Shown here one piece after another: positions 8,288 through 17,873 of a stretch of DNA of 39,572 nucleotides (position 1 is the first letter of the stretch; the number at the start of each line of letters is the position of its first letter). Below the pieces are notes generated by a model, which saw only the letters and a program-made list of their open reading frames with translations, made no database searches and had not been told where the DNA came from. The position numbers and the translations under genes are program-made. Source of the DNA: a virus; IMG/VR virus record IMGVR_UViG_3300047377_000437, positions 1 through 39,572 of that record. One strand, written 5' to 3'.

Positions 8288-8513
8288 TTTGCGCCTTGTC
8301 AAAATTACAAGCAACGAGATTAACTAAGCCCATAAGAGTTTTAAAGTTTCTATCTTTAACTGCTGAGGACACCGTGGATGCAATGGCTGCTCCCCCAGTA
8401 ATGGCCAAAGCCAATCCTTGTGGGTCGTCTAGGTAGCTAATGCTAACCCCAAGCGAACCCGCACCCGAGGCGGCGAGTAAAACTTTGTATAGCGTTTTAA
8501 AAAATTTAGTCAT
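8265..8513 (-). CDS. Holin-like small membrane protein
   Basis: The 82-residue product has a basic start (MTKFFKTLYK). Two small-residue-rich hydrophobic segments follow, around 11-28 and 33-51, joined by a short turn (LDDPQG), then a polar tail. Size, topology and its place directly before the DUF5675 gene suggest a class II holin. AAGGAG is correctly spaced before the ATG. The hydrophobicity is moderate, so a structural role cannot be excluded. Confidence 0.65.
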   Translation of the reverse strand: MTKFFKTLYKVLLAASGAGSLGVSISYLDDPQGLALAITGGAAIASTVSSAVKDRNFKTLMGLVNLVACNFDKAQNDPFANS

Positions 8514-8523
8514 AGGTATCTCC

Positions 8524-8745
8524 TTATTTATAATATAATGCGCTTATAAGCGCGCCAATAACGCTCAGTAATCCAGTAATAAAAGTTGCGTTAAGCCGCA
8601 ACATAATGGTTTTAACGTTCTTTCTATGTTCGTCCAGTAGCTGAGTCATGTGTGTCAATTCCCTACTTATCTCCGCAACGCGGACTTCAAGTTTATGCGC
8701 TCGTTCTGATACATCATCCAATTTGCGTTTGTCGTAGGCGTCCAC
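8524..8745 (-). CDS. XhlA-like coiled-coil membrane protein, probable lysis factor
   Basis: The 73-residue product has a charged heptad-patterned helix (residues 5-50) and a single C-terminal membrane helix (53-72, FITGLLSVIGALISALYY). This is the layout of haemolysin XhlA-family and similar phage lysis proteins that assist holins. The apparent start is GTG at 8745 with no good ribosome binding site, and there is no internal methionine start that would keep the coiled coil, so the start is uncertain. About 60 bases separate it from the upstream gene. Confidence 0.65.
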   Translation of the reverse strand: MDAYDKRKLDDVSERAHKLEVRVAEISRELTHMTQLLDEHRKNVKTIMLRLNATFITGLLSVIGALISALYYK

Positions 8746-8806
8746 ACACAGGTATTATGACACGCGTTCGGTAGTTTTGTCCATAGACGAGTGCGTGTTT
8801 TTTTGG

Positions 8807-9040
8807 CTAATTTAATGAATCCAATAGAGTTTGTATCTCTGTTTTTTCACTTTCGTCGGCTACTTCTTCGTAGTGCGGGTTAGATATAAGAAACGTAATC
8901 GCCTTTTTTAAATTTTCTTTTAAGGTAGTTAACTCAGATTTGTGTTTAATTCCGATATTATCTAAGGCATCGCGCACGTTTAGCATATTGTTATAAGCGT
9001 TTAGTAATTCTTGGTTGTCTTTTATGTTTTTAATTGTCAT
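8807..9040 (-). CDS. Small helical hypothetical protein
   Basis: The 77-residue product is almost entirely helix-forming and charged (KDNQELLNAYNNMLNV; ELTTLKENLKKAITFL), with no membrane segment or cysteine. AAGGAG stands about 10 bases before the ATG, and the gene overlaps the end of the fibre gene by 11 bases. Its position between the fibre and the lysis genes suggests a fibre chaperone or lysis accessory, but there is no motif to support either. Confidence 0.65.
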   Translation of the reverse strand: MTIKNIKDNQELLNAYNNMLNVRDALDNIGIKHKSELTTLKENLKKAITFLISNPHYEEVADESEKTEIQTLLDSLN

Positions 9041-11300
9041 TAGTTGTTTGCTCCTTGGTGCTGTTCACCTTATATTCTACACCGTATTTAGTAAATTCGT
9101 CTACTGCTAATTTATCTTTCCGATCGCCAAAGATCAAAATATTGTAGGTACCCGACTGCTCGCATACTATTTTTGCCCGCTTGCCTCCATCGATTACCTC
9201 GCCCCATGCTCGCCCAAAATGCTTAAATGGGTTAGCCCACACTAAACTGTCTTTGTTTAAATGTTCAAAGTAATCGGGCAAGTCTATGTAGTTCTCGCCT
9301 TCACGGCACTCAAGCTGGTACTTGTATATATTACCCCCTGCACTTGGTGTTTCCACAAAGTAATGACGCAACCGGTGTGTGTCGGTTTTTGCTGGGTCTG
9401 GGTGTGCAATGTCAAATGAACCTGAGCCTTTGGACATCGCCCCCGTAACATTTAAACTACCGTAAATGTAGGTGTTCTTTGTACCTCCGCCGTGAATGTT
9501 AAATCGCATGATTAAATCGTCACCATTCCACCCGTGGGGTACGTGAATATCCATTGCCCCATTGACAGTTGAGTATCCGCCCCCGGAGCTTCCATACGCA
9601 TAGCCATAATACCGCATCCAATTATAAGTTCCGGTTCTAAACCCAGAATTTCTACGAACCTTAATGTGCTCATCTAGCACTATATGGCTTAATTCAGAAG
9701 TTCCCCCAGCATCAAGGTATCTTGACGAATTGTTTGAGTCAACAAATCGGGGGCAATGAAAAAAACCGTCATTAAGATCAAACCAACTCCATTCACCACC
9801 CATTTGATCCCACCCACCTGAAAAATCATCGGATTGGTTATTTAGATGGGGTAAAAAATAAGCTCGATTACTATTTACATGAATAGTAAATTCACGATTG
9901 CTGTCCGTATCATTAAAATGAATTGACGGGCTAGTGCCTCGGATATTAATTCCATCGTCACACTCAAAGCTGCCGTCAATTATAAAATCACCATTCTGAC
10001 TCATTCTTGCCATTTGGGAATTATCGTTTCGAAACAGAATGTCACCGTCCCCAAGTGCATTAATAAATGTGTGAGAGTTTGTTCCAAACAAGAATCTATA
10101 ATCATTTTCCCCATTGACCCAAACACCCCCATACCCTGTATACGACGGATGTTGCCCTATACTCACATCAACGTTAGACGTTGTCCCTGCCCTAATATTA
10201 CCCAGCACCTGTAAACGCTCGCTAGGCTGATTTGTACCCACCCCGACTTTTCGAGTATAGGTATTTACAGCAAGGTCAACATTTCCATCGTGGTCTAAAA
10301 ATTGAATTACACCGTCATTCGATTGCTTGATGTTAAAAGTCGATCCCCCTGTTGCGTACATCGTCAAACGATCGGTTGTGTTTGTTCCCTCTTTTGCTCT
10401 AAATCTCAACCCCCCAGCTTCGTTGTTTACGCCTTCAATTACAGCCTTTGTAGCTGGCGCACTATTTCCAATACCGACATTCCCGCCTGTATCTTGTAAT
10501 ATGACTGTACCACTTGAATTTCCAGAGCGTATGTACCAATCAGCGTTAGACCCTGCGTGTATATATGATCCGTTAGGTGTATTTGATTTGGTGGTTTGTA
10601 ACGCCATGGTATTTCCGGAACCACCTATTAGATCAAATTTTGAAGATGGCGCAAATGTTCCTATACCGACATCTCCTGCGTCCGATAGTGTAATTCCTTG
10701 GGTTCCTGAATCGTCTAATATTGATATTCCAGCATTACTTCTGGCACGAATCCCCTCTGTCGCTAAATGCTGCCCGCTGTTTTGGGTAAATGAATCTCTC
10801 GGGTCCACTCCCCCAGCATTAGCGTCTACGTAGTCCTTAATTGCTTTAGCACTAGCTAACGTATCGTCGTTTGCGCTTACGCTTGATAAATCTGTATCTA
10901 ATACCCCCGGTTTTAGATTATCAGCTTCTAAGTTGCTGACCGTTGTATTGTCGGCGTCTACGGTAGGTAGGCGAGATTCCGGTATCGTACCGCTTGTGAG
11001 ATTCGTAGCGTCTTGGCGTTTAGTATCCAATTCGTCAATGGCTGCTTTGACGGTGCCCGATGATAGCGACGAGTCGGCGTTATTGTAAATCACCTTGTTT
11101 GCTTCAATACCGTCCGCAAACACCCACGCCGCGCCATCCCACCGGTAAAGCCCTTTGATTTTTCGGTTAATGCCGATAACGCCTGTGGTTGTCTTTACAG
11201 CAAATAAATCGCCTAACTCACCGGTGGTCGGTAAATCCGCAAACGCGTTAACTTGCCCCTTGATCGGGGAGTCCGCCCCAACAAATAAATCCTCTAGCAC
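9030..11300 (-). CDS. Tail fibre protein with repeated GIGT-type segments
   Basis: This 756-residue fibre has a virion-anchor-like N-terminus containing GLYRWDGAAWVFADG (about 50-64). Fibre spacers follow (TVKAAIDELDTK, GTIPESRLPTVD, DDTLASAKAIKDYVDAN). Repeated units VGIGTFAPSSKFDLIG, VGIGNSAPATKAVIEG and VGVGTNQPSERLQVLG are typical of trimeric phage fibres. The C-terminal 140 residues, from KGSGSFDIAHPDP on, form a separate compact domain with LRHYFVETPSAGGN and HFGRAWGEVIDGG. This could be a capping or receptor-binding domain. The start is GTG at 11300 with GGAGG seven bases upstream. It is the second fibre in this genome and may be the primary adhesin. Confidence 0.88.
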   Translation of the reverse strand: MLEDLFVGADSPIKGQVNAFADLPTTGELGDLFAVKTTTGVIGINRKIKGLYRWDGAAWVFADGIEANKVIYNNADSSLSSGTVKAAIDELDTKRQDATNLTSGTIPESRLPTVDADNTTVSNLEADNLKPGVLDTDLSSVSANDDTLASAKAIKDYVDANAGGVDPRDSFTQNSGQHLATEGIRARSNAGISILDDSGTQGITLSDAGDVGIGTFAPSSKFDLIGGSGNTMALQTTKSNTPNGSYIHAGSNADWYIRSGNSSGTVILQDTGGNVGIGNSAPATKAVIEGVNNEAGGLRFRAKEGTNTTDRLTMYATGGSTFNIKQSNDGVIQFLDHDGNVDLAVNTYTRKVGVGTNQPSERLQVLGNIRAGTTSNVDVSIGQHPSYTGYGGVWVNGENDYRFLFGTNSHTFINALGDGDILFRNDNSQMARMSQNGDFIIDGSFECDDGINIRGTSPSIHFNDTDSNREFTIHVNSNRAYFLPHLNNQSDDFSGGWDQMGGEWSWFDLNDGFFHCPRFVDSNNSSRYLDAGGTSELSHIVLDEHIKVRRNSGFRTGTYNWMRYYGYAYGSSGGGYSTVNGAMDIHVPHGWNGDDLIMRFNIHGGGTKNTYIYGSLNVTGAMSKGSGSFDIAHPDPAKTDTHRLRHYFVETPSAGGNIYKYQLECREGENYIDLPDYFEHLNKDSLVWANPFKHFGRAWGEVIDGGKRAKIVCEQSGTYNILIFGDRKDKLAVDEFTKYGVEYKVNSTKEQTTNDN

Positions 11301-11620
11301 TATACTACCTCCGAAACGCGTACGCTAAACGTTATACTTGTTGACGCATTAGTGACGATGTTAATTCCTAACGCTACCATTGGAGCCGACGTCGCTTTAA
11401 TCCACACGTTTCCAGTGACACCGGCTAACACGTTGGTCGCAATCGTGTCTCGAATTTGTGGGGTCGTTGAAATCAATACCGCTTCCAAGTTTATGTTATC
11501 TGACGACGACCCACCCTCAATACGCACGGTCGCTCGCGCGTTACCTTGCAAGTAAATAAGCGGTTGCTGCCCCGTCTCGGTTGTGTAAGTCTGTATAATG
11601 TCCCGAGAATAGTGCGCCAT
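11300..11620 (-). CDS. Small virion-associated hypothetical protein
   Basis: The 106-residue product is rich in beta-forming Thr, Ser, Val and Ile, with few charges. The profile resembles small fibre-base or decoration domains (ARATVRIEGGSSSDNINLEAVL; SITFSVRVSEVV). The start overlaps the upstream stop (TAATG), and its own stop overlaps the start of the large fibre gene, so the three are coupled. A part in joining the second fibre to the particle is inferred from context alone. Confidence 0.65.
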   Translation of the reverse strand: MAHYSRDIIQTYTTETGQQPLIYLQGNARATVRIEGGSSSDNINLEAVLISTTPQIRDTIATNVLAGVTGNVWIKATSAPMVALGINIVTNASTSITFSVRVSEVV

Positions 11621-12102
11621 TAATCAGCCCAGTGTTTGTCGTCGGCGCAATCAAACGTCTCTAATTGCTTCACCGTATATTTTGCAATTTTTAACTCGAG
11701 CGCGTTTGACTTCACCCGTATGTTTTCAATAAACGTCACCATGTCTCGGTATGCGTCTTGCTCAAACGCTTGAGCGTAAATTAAGTTAAGCTGCTTTGTG
11801 ATCGGGTAAATCGCTGTGATCCGGCGATACGCTTCTTGTTTGATACCTTGACAGTAGTGTTGCCGGACCTCTTCGATAAAAAACTGCTTTTCTAAAACTG
11901 TTGAAAACTCATTAATTGGGTTAAGTGCGTACAACTCTTGTTTTAATTGGTCTGTTAATTCCAAAAGCTCAACAGCGTTATCCCCACCAATATCTTGACT
12001 AGCTGAAACAACGTATTGGTTTTGTATATAAAAATAAGTCTTTTCCCCAGTCGTTGCTGGCTCAATAATGTTTTGTAAATTCAGTATTTTGTAAGCGTAC
12101 AT
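11620..12102 (-). CDS. Hypothetical protein between two fibre genes
   Basis: The 160-residue, mostly helical product starts with MYAYKILNLQNIIEP and ends with a short acidic tail (DCADDKHWAD). It lies right after the propeller fibre and before the second fibre. Small helical proteins here often act as tail-fibre assembly chaperones, and the C-terminal Trp-Ala-Asp would fit a chaperone tail, but I recognise no family. Its ATG is followed closely by the stop of the preceding gene (nine-base gap). Confidence 0.65.
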   Translation of the reverse strand: MYAYKILNLQNIIEPATTGEKTYFYIQNQYVVSASQDIGGDNAVELLELTDQLKQELYALNPINEFSTVLEKQFFIEEVRQHYCQGIKQEAYRRITAIYPITKQLNLIYAQAFEQDAYRDMVTFIENIRVKSNALELKIAKYTVKQLETFDCADDKHWAD

Positions 12103-12111
12103 AGTTATCTC

Positions 12112-14304
12112 CTAGCTAAAATAAAAGGGTTGCATGGTTGACCTGCTTCGATTAGTTCCCTCTCGATAACTCGGTAACTGGTAATTACCCCCATAGCCAG
12201 ATTGATAATACACACCTTCTTCTGTCAACACACCCAGGGAAGCCTCCGTCGAACGACCAACAGAACACAGTTTAACCGGTTTGTGCTTCATAAAACCAAG
12301 AACTGGCTGCAAGCTGGTATTGGTTGCATTATTGGTGCCAATACCATATTGTCCGTAATTATTCCAGCCACAGGCCTGAATGTAGCCATCGTCGTATAAG
12401 ATCACAGTGGATGCGCCGTCGAGTGTCCCTAAAGATTTTAACTGTGTGATAGTACGCCCCGTTCGAAGGCTGTTGGGAATTGTTTGGTGCGTGTTTCTAT
12501 TAGTAGTCGTCCCATCACCTAGTTGGCCGTGATAGTTATACCCACTAGCAACGATGCTCTGATCGTCTTTAATTACATAAGAAACTTCATAGGCTCCACG
12601 TGCCATCAATATGTCTTGATTATCTGTTCCTAACCCACTTAGATGCTGGGGAGTAGTGTATTGAGTAGTGTTCCCCGTTCCTAACCCCCCACTTCCGTTA
12701 TGCCCCCAAGTATAAACAGCACCGGTTGATAACAAACACATGGACGTTCCGTATTCAGTATTGAAAGCAGTGTTCCACCCGTGCGCCCCCGAAAACTTAG
12801 AAACCGCCACACCCCCAAAAGCATTGACTAGTTGAGGCGTTGATTGAGTTGTTGTACTTCCAATTCCTAGTTGCCCGCGGCCGTTCCAGCCCCACGTGTA
12901 TAAATTGCCCGACGTATCAATTCCGGCTGAAAAGCCCCCCCCAGACACGCCCATGGCGTAAATCTTAACCCAATCGCTTTTTGACAACAACTGCGGGGTG
13001 GATTGATTGGTAGTGTTGCCTATGCCTAACTGCCCATTAGCATTATACCCACAAGCATACAGACTTCCGTCATCGGCTAAAAATAAAGTGTGGAATCCAT
13101 TGTAATAATATGCTTTAGATAACTGAACATCTACGATATTTATCCCATTTAAGGCAGTAACCTTTGTTGGTACCAAAACATTAGATGTATTGCCTACGCC
13201 TAGCTCGCCATAAGCATTGCGCCCCCACACCCATACCTCGCCATTATCCATAAGCACGATATTGTCCGCTCCCTGGCGTTCCCATTTAATCGGCGTTCCG
13301 GTTGTGTTTGCTGGAAACGCTGGCTGAATCATAAATGTAGAATCGTGAAGCTGAGTGCCTGCGCCAAGCGAACCATAAGTTCCCTGACCCCAGCATCGCA
13401 ATGTTCCATCATCTAAAAGAACACCGCCAGATCGGTACCCACCATCATGAGCTGCACCATCCGTATTCGGCAGGTCAATCACTCGCCGTTGTGGGTTTTG
13501 CTCCCAACCAACCACTGAGCTTGCTCCAACGCCCAGCATGTCGTATTGATTACCAACCGGTAATCGAGTAACAGATGTGCCGTTGTTGTATAATAGATCC
13601 CCTTTAGCCGAGAGCAAAGTCGCAGAAAGCGCACCCAATGTTATCAACGCAGTAGCAGCATCCGCATCGTCTAAAAGCGTTTTAGCAAACGCGCTAATAC
13701 CCAACGTTGTCAACGCAGTAGCAGCATCGGGATCGTCAATAAGTGCTTGCCCAAATTCTGATACTGCGTAATCGCCGACAGAAGCTCCGGGTCCCGCTTC
13801 GGGAACCCCAGTCGTGTTATTAAAGAACATATACTTGCCCTTTCGCGCGTCAAGCGGTGGGAGCTCAATGGGCGAAGCTCCAGTATCTGACGGCGACTGG
13901 CGAATTGTCCGCTCGCCGTCTCTCTGAACTTGCTGTATAAGCGCAATAATTTTATTTAATGCCAAATTCATAGCATCCGAGTTGAATGCCCCCGACGTCG
14001 TAAAACCAGTGGTTCGCTCCGCCGGTATATCTCGAAAAAGCGTGACGTTGTCGTTTAATGCTAAGCCGGTGCTAAAAACAACTTTACCGCCAGCTAACCC
14101 ATCCGCCAGATCATCCGCAGTGATACTTGACCCGTCGGAGTTTTTAACTGTATAATCGGTAGTCTCCGTTTTAAGCACATCATTAAGATACACTTTTATG
14201 TCGGACGTTTCATAAATCACATATGTAAATACAAAGTCGGTCTGACCTGCTGTAGCCACATATTGGTGAATTGGATTTATATCGTTTACTGGTACATTTG
14301 CCAT
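12112..14304 (-). CDS. T7 gp17-type tail fibre with RCC1-like beta propeller
   Basis: Residues 1-140 of this 730-residue protein match the phage T7 tail fibre N-terminal attachment domain (YVATAGQTDFVFTYVI, VYLNDVLKTETTDYTV, LFRDIPAERTTGF, LNKIIALIQQVQRD). Residues 180-225 hold two fibre repeats of the D-D-x-D-A-A-T-A-L-x-T-L-G kind. From about 290 to the end come RCC1-type blades, each with a W/C-G-x-N-x-x-G-x-L-G-x-G core: CWGQGTYGSLGAG, VWGRNAYGELGVG, ACGYNANGQLGIG, TWGWNGRGQLGIG, TWGHNGSGGLGTG, ASGYNYHGQLGDG, ACGWNNYGQYGIG, and a weaker eighth (QSGYGGNYQL). AGGAG precedes the ATG. The propeller probably replaces the usual receptor-binding tip. Confidence 0.92.
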   Translation of the reverse strand: MANVPVNDINPIHQYVATAGQTDFVFTYVIYETSDIKVYLNDVLKTETTDYTVKNSDGSSITADDLADGLAGGKVVFSTGLALNDNVTLFRDIPAERTTGFTTSGAFNSDAMNLALNKIIALIQQVQRDGERTIRQSPSDTGASPIELPPLDARKGKYMFFNNTTGVPEAGPGASVGDYAVSEFGQALIDDPDAATALTTLGISAFAKTLLDDADAATALITLGALSATLLSAKGDLLYNNGTSVTRLPVGNQYDMLGVGASSVVGWEQNPQRRVIDLPNTDGAAHDGGYRSGGVLLDDGTLRCWGQGTYGSLGAGTQLHDSTFMIQPAFPANTTGTPIKWERQGADNIVLMDNGEVWVWGRNAYGELGVGNTSNVLVPTKVTALNGINIVDVQLSKAYYYNGFHTLFLADDGSLYACGYNANGQLGIGNTTNQSTPQLLSKSDWVKIYAMGVSGGGFSAGIDTSGNLYTWGWNGRGQLGIGSTTTQSTPQLVNAFGGVAVSKFSGAHGWNTAFNTEYGTSMCLLSTGAVYTWGHNGSGGLGTGNTTQYTTPQHLSGLGTDNQDILMARGAYEVSYVIKDDQSIVASGYNYHGQLGDGTTTNRNTHQTIPNSLRTGRTITQLKSLGTLDGASTVILYDDGYIQACGWNNYGQYGIGTNNATNTSLQPVLGFMKHKPVKLCSVGRSTEASLGVLTEEGVYYQSGYGGNYQLPSYREGTNRSRSTMQPFYFS

Positions 14305-14327
14305 GGTCTATCTCCTATAGTATAATA

Positions 14328-17300
14328 TCATTTCTCATTCGGTGCAAACCGAGTTATGGGTGCTTCTTTGCCGTCGATAAAATATTCTTTTTTATCCGAC
14401 ACTGCCCGCGCAGTAATCTCTGGGTATTCAAGTAATAACTGATCCTGTGCTATTTTCAAATCGGTCTGATACAGTTTCCGCAGGGCTCCGCCGCGAGTCG
14501 CCGTTGGTGGCCCAATCTTTTCCAGTTGTTTAGCCGGTATGGCTGGCAACGACTCGTATATGCTTGACTCAGTAAATTTTAACAGTTTGTCATACGTTTT
14601 TAACTCGCCCATCAACTCTAGTAATCGATTGTATTCATCGGGATTTAAACGCGCCTGCCCTATTGGGGTGGGTAGCCGACGACTTGGTTTACTAATAATA
14701 GTGCCGTTGTTTAACTCCTCAATTGCAAGTTTGTCGTTTGCGCCATATTGCGTCAACGATAACGGAAGTATATTGCCCACCGCTGTTGAACGCTTTGGTA
14801 TTGGTCGCCCAAATTTATCAAGTTTGTCCTCGCCTAAATTTAATCGAGCCAGTATACTTTCCCACAACGTATCTGTTTGTTTTTTGTTGTCTTCAAAAAA
14901 GCGAGATGTCCAAGCTACTGCGCCCGGAACAGTCAAACCTGTGACTAAACTCTTACCGACTCGCTTCAATCCATACTCGTCTTGTTCAGTCACAATATTA
15001 AACAAGTCTCCAAGTTGCCCCGTGAAGTTTGAACTCGTAATCTGATCGGCAGTCCCAAGCATACCCGCAGCTATATAATTCATAATATCTTCGGCAAGGT
15101 CGTCTTCAATAGTATCGCCGTCCATGTAGTGAAACAACTCCACCACGTTGGCTGCTCGGATAAAGGGCGCGCTCAATGGGCTAAAATCGTTTAAGCCAAT
15201 AACTGTGTTACCAATACGCATCGAGTTTTCAAACATACCTGCATTGTTTAATGTATTGCGCTGACCCGGATCTTTTATGACCGATCCGCGAGTTAAGCCA
15301 TCATACGCCATCTTAAAGGCCAATACTTCGACTCCGGTGGATACAGCCATTCGGCCGATTGCTAAATCGCGTTCTCGGGCGGATCCGCCAAACAACGCTC
15401 TTTGAGTTGTGGAGTTTCCGCGCACATTTAACAAGCTGAGTGGCGATTTTGCCAACTCGTACTTAGTCAAATTGTAAGTGGTCTTTACAAACGGGAATAG
15501 CAGGAACCCTCCGGGGACTTCATTAACCACGGACTCAAAACCCTTCCCGACGCCTGTGAGGTCTTCCGTTAAGCTGACACGTTTAGCTTCGGCTCGTGCT
15601 TGTCGGCCAGCGGTAACTTGTTGCGCTAATGTTTTATTTTTTAGCGAGCTTAACTTTTTTGTGTCTAAAAAGTCTTTCAAGTTTTCTTGCTCCCAGATAT
15701 CAGTTGTTAGCTCTTTAACCCGATCGTTAAAAGCCGCCCCCTCTAATCCCTCGTTGGTAGCTCGTGATATTGCTCGCGCCTTAAGCTCAGCCCGAAACAC
15801 AATCGCTTGCCCCACGTGATCTTTATTTCGGTAAAAACCCAATACCGGCTCCATCGAAGCGGTTGCATAGTCTAATGCCCGTAAAGCCACGTTGTCCGGT
15901 TTTCCAACTAGATCCGCTATTTTAACCTCCGTTTCTTGAACGTTTAATTTTGTACTAGAATCCAAGCGGACTGATTTTGCTTTTTCCGCCATGTCCTCTA
16001 AAAATCCCTTAACCCCAGTCTTGACTCCGCTAATCTTTCCAGTTTCTGCGGCCGCCTCTTTGGCTTTTTTAGCATTTAATTTTGCAATCTTGCCGGTGCC
16101 AACGATCACCTGTTTCCAATACTCGGCGTATCCGGCCGATAACGCCTTAGCCTCAGTAAATGTAATATCCGTAGGGGCCGTAGCTTGCCTAAACGCACCA
16201 TTCCGATACGCCTCGTCAACAAATCCCGCCCAGCCTTTTTCTTGCTTAATCGTTTTCGCCGCTTTAGCCCCGCGTCGAGCAGCACCTACCGTAGCCGCCG
16301 AAAAACGATCCGCCACTTCCCACGTATGCCGATACATATCCGAAGACACGTCACGGGCCATAGACACTGGCGATGATAGTAGAAAACTTTTAAATCGGCG
16401 AGCAATCAAGTCGTTGACATCTTTAACTTTTGTAAGCGTCTTGTTACTAGGCCCGCCAAGAAAACCTGCAACGTCACCGCCATTTTTTGCCAGTTGAATA
16501 AGTGCTTTCGCATAGTCAATCTCGTCTTCTATAGTAAGTTTCCCATCCGCCACTAGCTCCTGAACGGCATTGAACCACGTCACACTTTCTCTCTTGGCTC
16601 GAAACTGCACCCCCCGAGCGGCCCCTGAGGCTACGTCTCGCGCAGTACGCGCTATCTTCGTAAAGTCTTCCGCCACCCCCGCAACCGTCCTTGCCGCTTG
16701 CACATCACCAGCGTTAACTAAAGACTCTAAATCCGTAAACGCTTTGGTCATCTCTTGGTATTGGTTATCTTGAATAACCGTTACCGCAGCAATCTGCTCG
16801 TCAACCTTTAACTCCTTGGCCGCTTTATATGCGTCTCGCGACTTTAAATCCTCAACAGTAACCCCTAAAAGTTTCGCCGCTTCGTCTAACTCTTTTCGGG
16901 TTTTGGTTTCTTTAGCTGGCTCCTCAACCGCTTTCTTTAACCGCTGTACCGCCTCGGGAGGTTGCGCTGCTTCTTTTATTTTCTGTACTTGTTTCTCGGC
17001 TAAAGATTCCAACTCCTTACGCACTTTTGTCATTTGTGCTTGAACCGGTTTTACAGTTTTTTCAACTACCGTTCGGGCTTGGTTTACCCGAGCCATATTG
17101 CGCACGGACCGAACGCCTTTCAGTACAAAATCGACAGCGAGCCCAGCACCTGCGCCCTCTAACGCATTAATAAAACGTGTCTCAAACGGCGAGTCCTCTG
17201 CGTCTTCTTTTAAATAGGCCGGTAGTTTTTTAGCCAGCTCGGGATCTACAGCCTTAACTAAACTTTCAGTTAATGCCATTCGCTCCTCAAATCCTATAAA

Positions 17301-17873
17301 CTCTGCGGCTGCCCCTTGCGCCGCTGCTTTTATAGCCTTCGGGACTTTAGCCGCCGCTTTAGCAACCCCCGCCGCACGGGATGCCTGACTGATTGGTAAA
17401 AACGCAGTGGCAAACTGCGTAATAGACTCCGCCACGCCCCCCGCTGCTGTTTTAGTCTCTGGAATAATGTCTTTCACGCTTATTTTCTCGCGCATAATAT
17501 CCAACACTTTTGGGTCTATTTTACCGCTCGTATCAGTTGCGGCAACTAAATCAATGCCTAAATTCTTTATAGACTCAACCGTATTTAAAACGCCAGCGAC
17601 CGCCCCTTTCGGTATGTCCATAACCTTGGCCACGACTTCTGGGTCGTCAAACGATTGCGCTAAAGGATCATACGATCCCCCGCCACCAAGGCCCCCCAAC
17701 GCTTCTCTGCGAGACTCAGCGGCTAACTCGCGACGAACCTGCTCGTCTATCCGTTCTCGTGTAGCCCCGCGGGCCGCTTGCGCTTCCGCCCCACTTGCGG
17801 TGTTCTCAATGCTGACGGCAATAGCATCTTGAAAAGTAAGGTCTTGTTGTTCGTCTAGTCTATCGCTCGCCAC
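14328..17873 (-). CDS. Large internal virion protein (ejectosome component)
   Basis: The 1181-residue protein occupies the gp16-like position of T7-type phages. It contains Ala/Lys-rich helical regions, glycine-rich amphipathic stretches (AGGVAESITQFATAFLPISQASRAAGVAKAA region, 145-180) and long coiled-coil-like segments (260-330). A central domain begins RFKSFLLSSPVSMARDVSSDMYRHTWEVADRF. Such proteins leave the capsid during infection and build a channel across the cell envelope. I see no lytic transglycosylase motif, unlike T7 gp16, so wall cleavage may be done by another protein. The start is GTG at 17873 with AAGGAGC; it overlaps the upstream gene by 14 bases. Confidence 0.8.
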   Translation of the reverse strand: MASDRLDEQQDLTFQDAIAVSIENTASGAEAQAARGATRERIDEQVRRELAAESRREALGGLGGGGSYDPLAQSFDDPEVVAKVMDIPKGAVAGVLNTVESIKNLGIDLVAATDTSGKIDPKVLDIMREKISVKDIIPETKTAAGGVAESITQFATAFLPISQASRAAGVAKAAAKVPKAIKAAAQGAAAEFIGFEERMALTESLVKAVDPELAKKLPAYLKEDAEDSPFETRFINALEGAGAGLAVDFVLKGVRSVRNMARVNQARTVVEKTVKPVQAQMTKVRKELESLAEKQVQKIKEAAQPPEAVQRLKKAVEEPAKETKTRKELDEAAKLLGVTVEDLKSRDAYKAAKELKVDEQIAAVTVIQDNQYQEMTKAFTDLESLVNAGDVQAARTVAGVAEDFTKIARTARDVASGAARGVQFRAKRESVTWFNAVQELVADGKLTIEDEIDYAKALIQLAKNGGDVAGFLGGPSNKTLTKVKDVNDLIARRFKSFLLSSPVSMARDVSSDMYRHTWEVADRFSAATVGAARRGAKAAKTIKQEKGWAGFVDEAYRNGAFRQATAPTDITFTEAKALSAGYAEYWKQVIVGTGKIAKLNAKKAKEAAAETGKISGVKTGVKGFLEDMAEKAKSVRLDSSTKLNVQETEVKIADLVGKPDNVALRALDYATASMEPVLGFYRNKDHVGQAIVFRAELKARAISRATNEGLEGAAFNDRVKELTTDIWEQENLKDFLDTKKLSSLKNKTLAQQVTAGRQARAEAKRVSLTEDLTGVGKGFESVVNEVPGGFLLFPFVKTTYNLTKYELAKSPLSLLNVRGNSTTQRALFGGSARERDLAIGRMAVSTGVEVLAFKMAYDGLTRGSVIKDPGQRNTLNNAGMFENSMRIGNTVIGLNDFSPLSAPFIRAANVVELFHYMDGDTIEDDLAEDIMNYIAAGMLGTADQITSSNFTGQLGDLFNIVTEQDEYGLKRVGKSLVTGLTVPGAVAWTSRFFEDNKKQTDTLWESILARLNLGEDKLDKFGRPIPKRSTAVGNILPLSLTQYGANDKLAIEELNNGTIISKPSRRLPTPIGQARLNPDEYNRLLELMGELKTYDKLLKFTESSIYESLPAIPAKQLEKIGPPTATRGGALRKLYQTDLKIAQDQLLLEYPEITARAVSDKKEYFIDGKEAPITRFAPNEK

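Noticed and set aside
8760-8804. ACACGC ... GCGTGT followed by seven T residues on the plus strand, terminator-like
   Set aside because: The stem is only six bases with a loop of about 27, and it faces the wrong way for the genes around it.
10327-17832. Several plus-strand open frames of 113-168 codons opposite the fibre and internal virion genes (for example 10327-10833, 14539-15045, 15991-16497, 17407-17832)
   Set aside because: They follow the codon structure of well-supported minus-strand genes and have no start signals or family motifs.
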